A stretch of DNA of 31,518 nt from an uncultured Bacilli bacterium (GTDB lineage Bacteria; Bacillota_I; Bacilli_A; RF39; UBA660): the NCBI GenBank assembly GCA_910585045.1, contig CAJUCD010000014.1, forward strand, positions 1 through 31,518, written 5' to 3'. The translations under genes were made by a program, and so were the position numbers. The notes below the pieces were generated by a model, which saw nothing but the letters and a program-made list of their open reading frames with translations, had not been told where the DNA came from and did no database searches. Within the stretch, counting starts at the first letter, position 1. The number at the start of each line of letters is the position of its first letter. Of the stretch, positions 23,750 through 30,944 are shown one piece after another.

Positions 23750-24341
23750 TAATATCTCTTATTTTATGTTTTATACGTTGAATTGTGTTATCAACTTGTT
23801 TGGGATTACGATTAGTTAATTCTGCTATTGTAATATAATCAAATTCATTTATAATAAATTTAAATATTTCATATTCGCTATCGGAAAGACTTTTCTTTAT
23901 CTTAGAAATAAGTTCTTCATAGTTTTCTTCATTAGTTAAATTTAATAAAGGATCATTTTTTTGTTCATCACTAATATAATCTTTAAGAGTAGAACCTTCT
24001 TCATCATAGTCGTAATCAAGCGAAAAAGTGTTGTTTAGAAGTTTGGCTTTCTCTCCACTGTATTTGCGAATTATTTTTTTTAAACGACGGTCTATACATA
24101 GTGTAATAAAAGTTGATAATTTAGCGTTTTTGTCATCTCGATAAGAATTTAGAGCATCACTAAAAGCATAAAAAGCTTCTTGTTCTAGTTCTGATAAATC
24201 AATTCCTAAGGAAAAAGAGGCTTTGTTATATTTACGTAACATTATTTCAACAATATATTTATATTTATCGTAAATGATATTGCGAGCATCTTCATTATTT
24301 TCAAGAGCAAGACTTATTATTTCTTCTTCACTATATTCCAT
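23736..24341 (-). CDS. sigH: SigH-type RNA polymerase sigma factor
   Basis: A 201-residue sigma-70 family factor. Region 2 spans about residues 18-90 (ARNIIYDKYKYIVEIMLRKY, LSELEQEAFYAFSDALNSY and KLSTFITLCIDRRLKKIIRK). Region 4 is at the end (LSDSEYEIFKFIINEFDY, then IAELTNRNPKQVDNTIQRIK). It resembles Bacillus SigH, the sigma factor of the transition phase and early sporulation, and sits directly after rlmB as in Bacillus, except that yacP is missing. It overlaps rlmB by 11 bases, with GAGG inside the rlmB end serving as ribosome site. Its own 3' end overlaps the convergent radical SAM gene. Confidence 0.85.
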   Translation of the reverse strand: MEYSEEEIISLALENNEDARNIIYDKYKYIVEIMLRKYNKASFSLGIDLSELEQEAFYAFSDALNSYRDDKNAKLSTFITLCIDRRLKKIIRKYSGEKAKLLNNTFSLDYDYDEEGSTLKDYISDEQKNDPLLNLTNEENYEELISKIKKSLSDSEYEIFKFIINEFDYITIAELTNRNPKQVDNTIQRIKHKIRDIIRSN

Positions 24342-25020
24342 TTTTTCCTCTGTTCATCCCATAAATTAGAATAGCAGCTGAAACAGAAGCATTAAGGGAA
24401 TTTATTTGACCATACATTGGAATACTAATAATTTCATCACTAGATTCTCTGATAATACGACTCACTCCATCTCCTTCTGCTCCAATAACTAATACTTTTT
24501 TGCTAGCATAGTCTACTTCACGATAATCTTTACCATCCATATCTGCTGCATAAACAAAAAATAAGTTTTTTTGAAGCTTTTTTAGAGCATCATTTAAATT
24601 AGAAACTAAAATTATTTTAACATTATTAATTGCTCCAGCACTTGTTTTCATAACAGTATCATTTACACGTACACTTCGCTCTTTAGGAATAATAATAGAT
24701 TTTATACCAGCACATTCACAAGTTCTAATTATTGCTCCTAAGTTATGAGGGTCTTCTAAATGGTCTAATAAAACAACGAAGTCATCTTGATAAGCATCTT
24801 CTAATTTGTAATACTCATAATCATCAACATCTAATATAATTCCTTGATGACGTTCTTTAGTCATTTTATTAAGTCGAAATTCTGGAACTATTTCGTAACG
24901 TATTTTATTTTCTTTTATATATGTTAAGACTGTATTGTCTTTAAAATTTTCTTTTATATAAACTTTATGAATTTTATTTATTGGTGTTTCTTTTAGAACA
25001 TTTTTTCCGCATATTAACAA
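24331..25020 (-). CDS. rlmB: 23S rRNA (guanosine-2'-O)-methyltransferase RlmB family (TrmH/SpoU)
   Basis: A 229-residue SPOUT methyltransferase. An N-terminal substrate domain begins LICGKNVLKE. The three knot motifs follow: LLDHLEDPHNLGAIIRTCEC, VLVIGAEGDGVSRIIRES and ISIPMYGQINSLNASVSAAI. It methylates a ribose 2'-OH in 23S rRNA; close paralogues act on tRNA or other sites, so the exact target is inferred. A TTG start at 25020 is chosen: AGGTG lies six bases upstream and the N-terminus then matches the family's M.IYGKN. The GTG at 25029 is inside that ribosome site. The gene order rlmB-sigH supports the call. Confidence 0.88.
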   Translation of the reverse strand: MLICGKNVLKETPINKIHKVYIKENFKDNTVLTYIKENKIRYEIVPEFRLNKMTKERHQGIILDVDDYEYYKLEDAYQDDFVVLLDHLEDPHNLGAIIRTCECAGIKSIIIPKERSVRVNDTVMKTSAGAINNVKIILVSNLNDALKKLQKNLFFVYAADMDGKDYREVDYASKKVLVIGAEGDGVSRIIRESSDEIISIPMYGQINSLNASVSAAILIYGMNRGKNGI

Positions 25021-25038
25021 TTTTATCACCTATCCGCT

Positions 25039-25067
25039 AGTATATCAAAAATGCTTACATTTGTAAA
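25039..25067 (-). promoter_or_regulatory. Promoter of rlmB-sigH
   Basis: On the minus strand TTTACA (25062-25067), a 17-base spacer and TATACT (25039-25044). An inverted repeat TTACA-TT-TGTAA (25055-25066) overlaps the -35 and could bind a regulator. Confidence 0.65.
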
Positions 25068-25089
25068 GTTTTGGTAATTATCACTAAAT

Positions 25090-26403
25090 TTAGTCTTTAA
25101 GTAGGTCTTTAAATTCTTGACCTCGGTCTTCAAATTTAGCATATTGGTCCCAAGAAGCTCCGCCTGGACTTAGTAATACCGTATCACCTGAGGTTGTATT
25201 TAATAAAATAACAGCCATAGCTTCTTTTAAAGTTTCATAAGATTCACAAGGAATATTATTTAAATTTGCATATTCTACTATTCTATTTCTTACTTCACCA
25301 ATAGCATATATCTTTTTTACTTTAGGTAAATAAGGATTAAGTTCATTAAAGTCTTGACTGCGTTCCATTCCGCCTAAAATTAAATGAATATTGCCATCAA
25401 AACTTTTTAAAGCTGTTACGGTAGAAGTTGGATTGGTAGATTTAGAGTCATTATAATATTTAACACCATTTTTAGTTGTAACATATTCTAAACGGTGTTC
25501 TACTCCTTTAAATTCTTTTAAAACTTCATAAGCATATTTAAAATCAATATTTAAAGTTTCCATTACTAACATCATTGCTAAAATATTTTCATAATTATGA
25601 ATACCTCTTAAAACTATATCTTCAATATTAAGAATAGGTTTATTATTTAGATAAATATTATTATTTTTAATATAATTAGTATCATTATTGAAGTATTTTT
25701 TAGTTGATAGAATGTCATTAGTTAAAGATAGAGAATCATAGTTAGATTTGTTAATTATAGCAATGTCTGTATTAGTATGATGATTAAATATTTTGTGTTT
25801 AACATTTTTATAAGATTCATAAGAACCATGATAGTCTAAATGGGTTGGACAAAGGTTAGTTAATACACTTATATCTGTTTTAAAGTCTTTAAAATCAATT
25901 AATTGATGATCAGATATTTCTAATAATAATATATCTCCTTCATTTATATCACATACTATTTTAGATAAAGGTGTTCCTATATTACCTGCTAGTTTAACTT
26001 TTTTGCCAGCACGTTTTAAAACTTCATAAATTAGAGTTGTTGTAGTTGTTTTACCATTAGAACCAGTAACTCCGATTATTTTAACAGGCTTATTAATATA
26101 ATGGAAAGCTACTTCCATTTCATTTACCACAGGAATATTTAAATTTTTGGCTTTTACAACACAGGCATTATAAGGAAAAACTGCAGGATTTTTTATTAAA
26201 ATATCGTAAGACTCATCAAATAAACTTTCTGGTTCATTTGTTTCGATAAATTTTATGCCTAAACGTTCAAGTTCTTTTAACTCATTTTCGCCTTGTTTTT
26301 TGCTATCACATATAGTTATATCATTTTTACCACTTAAAAGTTTAGCTACTTCATAACCACTTCTTGCCATTCCTAATACAAATATTTTTTTATTTTCGAT
26401 CAT
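25090..26403 (-). CDS. murD: UDP-N-acetylmuramoyl-L-alanine--D-glutamate ligase
   Basis: A 437-residue Mur ligase that adds D-glutamate to UDP-MurNAc-L-Ala in the cytosol. The N-terminal Rossmann-like domain starts KIFVLGMARSGYEVAKLL. The ATP-binding loop is GVTGSNGKTTTTT (111-123). Then come LLEISDHQL, LTNLCPTHLDYHGSYESY, the HRLE motif in GVEHRLEYV, YNDSKSTNPTSTVTAL and the C-terminal LLSPGGASWDQYAKFEDRG. These are MurD signatures. ATG 26403 has AGGTGG eight bases upstream; a GTG at 26415 is within that site. A TATAAT at 26424-26429 may be a -10 but I see no good -35. No other mur gene is adjacent. Confidence 0.95.
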   Translation of the reverse strand: MIENKKIFVLGMARSGYEVAKLLSGKNDITICDSKKQGENELKELERLGIKFIETNEPESLFDESYDILIKNPAVFPYNACVVKAKNLNIPVVNEMEVAFHYINKPVKIIGVTGSNGKTTTTTLIYEVLKRAGKKVKLAGNIGTPLSKIVCDINEGDILLLEISDHQLIDFKDFKTDISVLTNLCPTHLDYHGSYESYKNVKHKIFNHHTNTDIAIINKSNYDSLSLTNDILSTKKYFNNDTNYIKNNNIYLNNKPILNIEDIVLRGIHNYENILAMMLVMETLNIDFKYAYEVLKEFKGVEHRLEYVTTKNGVKYYNDSKSTNPTSTVTALKSFDGNIHLILGGMERSQDFNELNPYLPKVKKIYAIGEVRNRIVEYANLNNIPCESYETLKEAMAVILLNTTSGDTVLLSPGGASWDQYAKFEDRGQEFKDLLKD

Positions 26404-26453
26404 AATAATTACCACCTAACTCAATTATATTCTATTTTAGGGAAAAAAGCTAC

Positions 26454-28610
26454 TTATCTTGTGACTTTATTCTCGAAATCATTAATATAGCTATTAATTA
26501 ATTCTTCAATTTCTGATAAAGTAAAAGTATATTCCCTTGAATTAATATCTAATATATTATAATATGCTAAAACGCTTTCTAACTTTATTTCATTGTGGGA
26601 ATAATCACTATTTAAAGTGATAGGAAAATATTTTTGGTCAAATTTAAAACAGTAAGCTTCTTGATTCCCGCTCTCATAAGCTATAGTACTATAAAAACTA
26701 CAATCATGAATAGAGGCTCTATATAAAGAATTTCCATCTTTTAAATTAATGTAATATACAGGTTTTACTTCTAGACCATTACTAGTTATTGATAAATTAC
26801 TAAATTGATGATGTTGTTTTGATAAATATTTAATATTAAGAATTGTGGCTAAGTTAATTTTCTCTATCCATTCTTCATCTTTTAAATAATCATCTAAATA
26901 TATTCCATCTTTATCTTGTAGCTCACAATTAGGTCCATAAATTATTTCATTATTTTTTACTAATTGTAAAACTATTTTGCCAGTTGAATCGGTTCCTACT
27001 ACAACCATTAAATCATATAAATAATCAGCGGCAATAAAATCTTCATTATAATAAATTGGAATACTTTGATATAAATGGGGACTAACTATTTGATTATCCT
27101 CATCTATTTTTGTCCAAAATTCTGGAGTTCCAATAATTGTAGGATATTTTATCATAGCTTTTAAAAGCTTAATATGATTAAAGCTTCTAGTATAATATTG
27201 GCGAGTTGTGATACTACTTTCAAAATTTTCACCAGTAGCAGTTTTACTAGTATATCTTAATATATAGTTCGTACTGCCATAGCTAATTGTTAAAGAATTA
27301 TATGGTATAGGAGGATTGTTTTCTGTTACTAAAAACTGATAAATATCACTAAATTTATGATATTCATTAATTAATACTGTAGAATCAATTAAATCAGTGT
27401 ATCCTTGTTCTTTTAAATAAAGGTTATATTGTTCAAAATAAGAAAATAATATATCTTCATTGTTATTTAATAGTTCAGCAAAATTTAAAAATGGCTCATA
27501 TAAATTTCGAGCGTTTTCTAAACTAAGTTTACATATACTAAATAATTCATCTAGAATCTCTGTAGGAACTATCTCAACAGAAATTTCATCATCAATTAAA
27601 CTATCTAATCTTGTATCAATTAAAGTAAATAAATAATTTATATTTACAGAAGGAAATTTAGCTTGTAATTTATTTTTATAATTATTAATACTGGTTTTAT
27701 AATAAGTACTCTTATCTAAAGGTACATAGTTTTGAAGAAATTTTAAAAAAGCTCGTGCTTCTAAATATGTGCCTGTATTTTCATCTGAAACGTTATTTTC
27801 AGTTATAGCCTCAACTATAAAATGCCCGAGTTTGGCATAACGATAATATTTTACTCCATCCTTTTTAGTATAAAAACTGTAAATAGCATGATATAATTCA
27901 TGTTTTATAACTCTTTTTGTGGCTCCAGGATGAGTCCAAATAGCTTTAGATTCTGAACTAAATATACCATCAACTCTACCATATTTTCTTTGTAATTCTT
28001 CTAAAGAGACTACATTGTAGTTTAAAGCTCGCATATTCTCATAAAAAATTCTTAAGTCAATGTCTGGTACTTCTGAGGTAATTTCTTCTAAAACTTCTAA
28101 AGCTAGTATTTTAACTTCATCAGGCATACTATAATTTTGTTTTATAGCTGCAATTACTTCTTCTTTGGATATTGTAGTGTAGCCTAAAATGGCATCTAAT
28201 TCTGAAATATTTTCAATATACACTGTAGTTTTTTTGTTAGCAGATTGATTATTTAATTCTGTATTATTTTCTTCAGCTTTGCTTTCAATCACTAATTCAT
28301 TATTGTCCAAATTAACTCTAGCCTTGCATCCAGTCAAAGGAAATAAAAGGCCTGCGGATAAAACTATAGATAGAAATCCAGCTTTATATCTTACTCCTTC
28401 TTTAAATGAGAAAAAAGAAGGACTTCTATCTATGTAAAGATTATCATTATTATAAAAATTATTTAAATAAAAAAAATCTTCATATGTAGGATATATAAAA
28501 TTATTATCTTTTAGTTCTAAAAATGTTTTACGATTATTATCTGCTAAAAAGATAGTAAAGATTTTATTATTGTAAGTAATATTAAATAGTCTTTGATAAA
28601 TCTTTTTCAT
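26454..28610 (-). CDS. Large membrane protein with extracytoplasmic HExxH metallopeptidase-like domain
   Basis: A 718-residue protein of unusual layout. Residues 1-75 are soluble and presumably cytoplasmic (IYQRLFNITYNNKIFTIFL is a recognisable beta-rich start). Residues of about 76-94 are one membrane span (AGFLSIVLSAGLLFPLTG), followed by Cys95. The rest should lie outside. A zinc site is visible: HELYH with His237, Glu238 and His241, then a candidate third ligand Glu267 in GHFIVEAITE. That is the gluzincin-like pattern. The remaining 440 residues, with many Tyr/Asn, match nothing I know. Substrate and partner are unknown. The lytic transglycosylase at 7765 shares the cytosol-span-outside design. 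GGTGA four bases before the ATG supports the start. Confidence 0.75.
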   Translation of the reverse strand: MKKIYQRLFNITYNNKIFTIFLADNNRKTFLELKDNNFIYPTYEDFFYLNNFYNNDNLYIDRSPSFFSFKEGVRYKAGFLSIVLSAGLLFPLTGCKARVNLDNNELVIESKAEENNTELNNQSANKKTTVYIENISELDAILGYTTISKEEVIAAIKQNYSMPDEVKILALEVLEEITSEVPDIDLRIFYENMRALNYNVVSLEELQRKYGRVDGIFSSESKAIWTHPGATKRVIKHELYHAIYSFYTKKDGVKYYRYAKLGHFIVEAITENNVSDENTGTYLEARAFLKFLQNYVPLDKSTYYKTSINNYKNKLQAKFPSVNINYLFTLIDTRLDSLIDDEISVEIVPTEILDELFSICKLSLENARNLYEPFLNFAELLNNNEDILFSYFEQYNLYLKEQGYTDLIDSTVLINEYHKFSDIYQFLVTENNPPIPYNSLTISYGSTNYILRYTSKTATGENFESSITTRQYYTRSFNHIKLLKAMIKYPTIIGTPEFWTKIDEDNQIVSPHLYQSIPIYYNEDFIAADYLYDLMVVVGTDSTGKIVLQLVKNNEIIYGPNCELQDKDGIYLDDYLKDEEWIEKINLATILNIKYLSKQHHQFSNLSITSNGLEVKPVYYINLKDGNSLYRASIHDCSFYSTIAYESGNQEAYCFKFDQKYFPITLNSDYSHNEIKLESVLAYYNILDINSREYTFTLSEIEELINSYINDFENKVTR

Positions 28611-28643
28611 GTTTTCACCAAATGTATATTATATAAAATAATT

Positions 28644-28667
28644 TAAAAAAAAGCAATTAGCTTGCTT
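28644..28667 (-). terminator. Terminator of the glucosaminidase gene
   Basis: On the minus strand AAGCAA-GCTAA-TTGCTT (28651-28667) is followed by six T. The stem is short, with a good U-tract. Confidence 0.65.
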
Positions 28668-29229
28668 TGATTTTTTTCACATAATAGTTAACATTTTTGT
28701 GCCAATTAGGATTTGTAGCATATTTCTTGTTTATAAGTTCAGGAGTATTTAACCCTTTTTTATAATAATTTTTAGATAAATTATTTATAAATGCTTCAAT
28801 TCCTAATTCTAAGGAATTAAATTTGGCATAAGAGCCACATCCGCCTTTACCTTTCATTCCACCTACATTATTACAACTCTTAACAAGTTTACTACAATTA
28901 CTTTGACAGCCAGTTTCAACTAAAATAATGGAAGCTGCAACAATAGGATCTACTTCTTTTTCCAAAGCAATACTGGCAACTTTTTGTCCATAACCACTTA
29001 AACTTGAAGAAAACATAGTGTCTATTTTGATTCCTAATTCATTTAATGTTAAATCTTCATACACTACTTCTTCAAAATAAATATTTTCTGGAATTATACT
29101 ATTATAAGCTAATTTATTTTCAACTATATTAGTTATTAAAACTTTCTGTTCATTCTTTTTTATATAAATATTGGTAAAACTAGTAATGATTAAAACAACT
29201 AACATCATTTTAATAAAATAAATTTTCAT
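28657..29229 (-). CDS. Glucosaminidase-domain peptidoglycan hydrolase
   Basis: A 190-residue protein with an N-terminal membrane anchor or signal (about 4-22). The lysozyme-like glucosaminidase domain follows: VDPIVAASIILVETGC (93-108) with likely catalytic Glu105, CNNVGGMKGKGGCGSYAKF (119-137), GIEAFINNLSKNYYKKGL and NPNWHKNVNYYVKKIK. This is the GH73/FlgJ-like pattern that cleaves glycan strands of the cell wall. Four cysteines in 108-132 may form disulfides outside the cell. AGGAGG precedes the ATG at 29229, and a strong promoter lies just upstream, so it is a single-gene unit. Confidence 0.85.
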   Translation of the reverse strand: MKIYFIKMMLVVLIITSFTNIYIKKNEQKVLITNIVENKLAYNSIIPENIYFEEVVYEDLTLNELGIKIDTMFSSSLSGYGQKVASIALEKEVDPIVAASIILVETGCQSNCSKLVKSCNNVGGMKGKGGCGSYAKFNSLELGIEAFINNLSKNYYKKGLNTPELINKKYATNPNWHKNVNYYVKKIKAS

Positions 29230-29259
29230 ACTTCCTCCTTAATAAGCGAAGCGAGATAT

Positions 29260-29288
29260 ATTCTACCATAATTTTTATTTATTGTCAA
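29260..29288 (-). promoter_or_regulatory. Promoter of the glucosaminidase gene
   Basis: On the minus strand TTGACA (29283-29288), a 17-base spacer and TAGAAT (29260-29265). Confidence 0.82.
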
Positions 29289-29307
29289 ATTTACTACGTA
29301 CAAACGT

Positions 29308-29604
29308 TTATATACGTTCAATATCTTCAATACTATTTATATTAATTTTTTCACCATTTATAGTTAATAGGTTGTTGCTTGTTTTACCCACTATAATAGT
29401 CTCTATTTCTTCATTATTTATAATGATTCGAACTTTACTTTTATATACATGATTTTTAGATGCAAATATTTCATTAATTTTTTCTGGAATGTTTACTTTA
29501 AGTTTTTTTCTGGTTTCATTGTTGCTACTATAAAAATATTCTTTATTGTTATTTAATGGTTTGTTTATAGGATTTGCGTATACTTTAGGTAAATTTTTTT
29601 CCAT
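29308..29604 (-). CDS. Small protein of unknown function divergent from rodA-like gene
   Basis: A 98-residue protein I do not recognise. The first third (KVYANPINKPLNNNKEYFYS) looks extended and Asn-rich. The last half (VRIIINNEEIETIIVGKTSN then LLTINGEKININSIEDIERI) looks like a small beta-barrel. It has no signal or membrane span. GAGGTG six bases before the ATG supports it as real. It is divergent from the RodA/FtsW gene, 59 bases apart, so a link to wall elongation is possible but unsupported by motif. Confidence 0.65.
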   Translation of the reverse strand: MEKNLPKVYANPINKPLNNNKEYFYSSNNETRKKLKVNIPEKINEIFASKNHVYKSKVRIIINNEEIETIIVGKTSNNLLTINGEKININSIEDIERI

Positions 29605-29663
29605 TTAAGACACCTCTTGTAATATTTTATGATAATTGTAATAATTTGAGTCATAATAATAGT

Positions 29664-30749
29664 ATGAAAAAGAAAAAATTAATTGATAATGTTTTAATAT
29701 TTGCTCCAATTATAGTTTTATTAGTAATATCTTTATTAAATATGTATAAAGTAGGTATTATCCATAGTATGTATAAAAATTATTTTCTAAAACAGACTAT
29801 TTGGTTTACTTTAGGATTTATTATAATGGGAATTGTTCTATTGATTAAACCCAAACTGTTATTTAAGTATAGTAAGTATTTTTATTTAGGAAATATTCTT
29901 TTGCTAATTTTGGTGTTATTTGTAGGCAAAACTATTAATGGTTCACGAGCTTGGTTTAGTTTTGGTTTCATTTCTTTTCAGCCTAGCGAACTGATGAAAT
30001 ATACTTTATTGCTCTACTTGTGCGAAGTATTAAGTAAACATAAAGCTAAAAATTTTAAAGAAGAATTAATTTTTTTATCAAAAGCATTTTTTATTACACT
30101 TATTCCTTCTTTATTTGTTTTTTTAGAGCCAGATACAGGCGCTATAATTATCTATTTTATTATAATGCTTGGAATAATACTAGTTTTTAGAATAAATAAA
30201 AAATGGTATGTTATCTTTGGTATATGCATTCTATTATTTTTAGCTTTATTTGGCTATTTATATTATTTTAATAAAGATTTATTAATTAAAATTTTAGGCA
30301 CTTCCTTTTTTTATAGAGTGGATAGAATTTTAACTTTTGTTAATAAAGATTCATTTCAATTAGATAGAGCGCTTATTTCTATTGGAACTTCAGGTATTTT
30401 AAGTAGTGGGAATCATGTTTATATACCTGAGGCTCCAACAGATTTTATTATTGCTCTTACTATTAGTAATTTTGGAATAATAAGTTTTATATTTATTATT
30501 TTAGCTCTTTTAATTTTAGATGTTTTTTTCTTATATAAATTGTTTAAAAATAATAATTTAAAATATAAAATGTTTTTAGCTGGTTTTTTGATGATGTTTA
30601 TTTTTGCACAAGTTCAGAATATTGGAATGAATTTAGGAATTTTACCTATTATTGGTCTTCCTATGCCTTTTCTTAGTTATGGTGGAACAAATATAATTGT
30701 TTATTTTATCTTTTTAGGTACTTTATTAGGTATAATGAAAAAAAGTTGA
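29664..30749 (+). CDS. RodA/FtsW/SpoVE family glycosyltransferase
   Basis: A 361-residue SEDS protein with about ten membrane spans. It polymerises lipid II into glycan strands with a partner class B PBP. The family motifs are present: NGSRAWFSFGFISFQPSELM, FLEPDTGAIIIYF, FQLDRALISIGTSGILSSG, IPEAPTDFI and the C-terminal PFLSYGGTNI. It is closer to RodA in length, but motif reading alone cannot separate RodA from FtsW or SpoVE. ATG 29664 (MKKKKLIDNV) is preferred over a TTG at 29646, though no strong ribosome site is seen. It ends in TGA, which shows that TGA is a stop in this genome. Confidence 0.9.
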   Translation: MKKKKLIDNVLIFAPIIVLLVISLLNMYKVGIIHSMYKNYFLKQTIWFTLGFIIMGIVLLIKPKLLFKYSKYFYLGNILLLILVLFVGKTINGSRAWFSFGFISFQPSELMKYTLLLYLCEVLSKHKAKNFKEELIFLSKAFFITLIPSLFVFLEPDTGAIIIYFIIMLGIILVFRINKKWYVIFGICILLFLALFGYLYYFNKDLLIKILGTSFFYRVDRILTFVNKDSFQLDRALISIGTSGILSSGNHVYIPEAPTDFIIALTISNFGIISFIFIILALLILDVFFLYKLFKNNNLKYKMFLAGFLMMFIFAQVQNIGMNLGILPIIGLPMPFLSYGGTNIIVYFIFLGTLLGIMKKS

Positions 30750-30766
30750 TTTTCTAAAACTTTTTC
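30740..30766 (+). terminator. Weak terminator after the rodA-like gene
   Basis: AAAAAGTT (30740-30747) / AACTTTTT (30758-30765) with a 10-base loop; A/T-rich and weak. It directly precedes the next -35 box. Confidence 0.4.
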
Positions 30767-30795
30767 TTGACAATATAGCATCTTTATGTTAGTAT
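30767..30795 (+). promoter_or_regulatory. Promoter of the candidate small RNA
   Basis: TTGACA (30767-30772), a 17-base spacer and TAGTAT (30790-30795). It points away from the rodA-like gene, with no open reading frame downstream on this strand before a terminator. Confidence 0.7.
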
Positions 30796-30801
30796 ACTAT
30801 C

Positions 30802-30944
30802 TCGAACATTTAGTTTGTTTGAATATTCTTTTCCATTCTTTGATATACTTCCTTTACTTAACTAATATCAAATTCTACTAATTCAAGCAAAATATAAATG
30901 TTTTTAACGGAAATAAAAGCCTTTTTGAGGCTTTTTCTTTTTTT
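30802..30944 (+). ncRNA. Candidate small RNA with rod-like fold
   Basis: About 140 bases lie between a good promoter and a strong terminator, with no coding frame. The 5' and 3' parts pair over a long distance: AACATTTA (30805-30812) with TAAATGTT (30895-30902), then an 11-bp helix between 30814-30824 and 30881-30891 (one G-T). A further hairpin TTTGATAT (30839-30846) / ATATCAAA (30865-30872) closes a pyrimidine-rich loop, ACTTCCTTTACTTAACTA. Between the two helices is a bubble of 14 and 8 bases. The outline of closing stem, central bubble and apical hairpin recalls 6S RNA, but it is much shorter. The loop CUUCCUUU could pair with ribosome-binding sites. No named family is assigned. Confidence 0.5.
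30915..30944 (+). terminator. Strong terminator of the small RNA
   Basis: AAAAGCCT (30915-30922) / AGGCTTTT (30928-30935), a 5-base loop, then TCTTTTTTT. It also faces the end of the minus-strand gene at 30943. Confidence 0.88.

Noticed and set aside
30747..30749. Possible use of TGA as Trp (genetic code 4), given the Mollicute-like base composition
   Set aside because: The rodA-like gene ends at TGA right after the conserved C-terminus, and Trp positions in the conserved motifs are TGG.
30802..30944. Firm assignment of the small RNA as 6S RNA
   Set aside because: The outline is similar, but the transcript is clearly shorter than known Firmicute 6S RNAs and no conserved bubble sequence could be checked.
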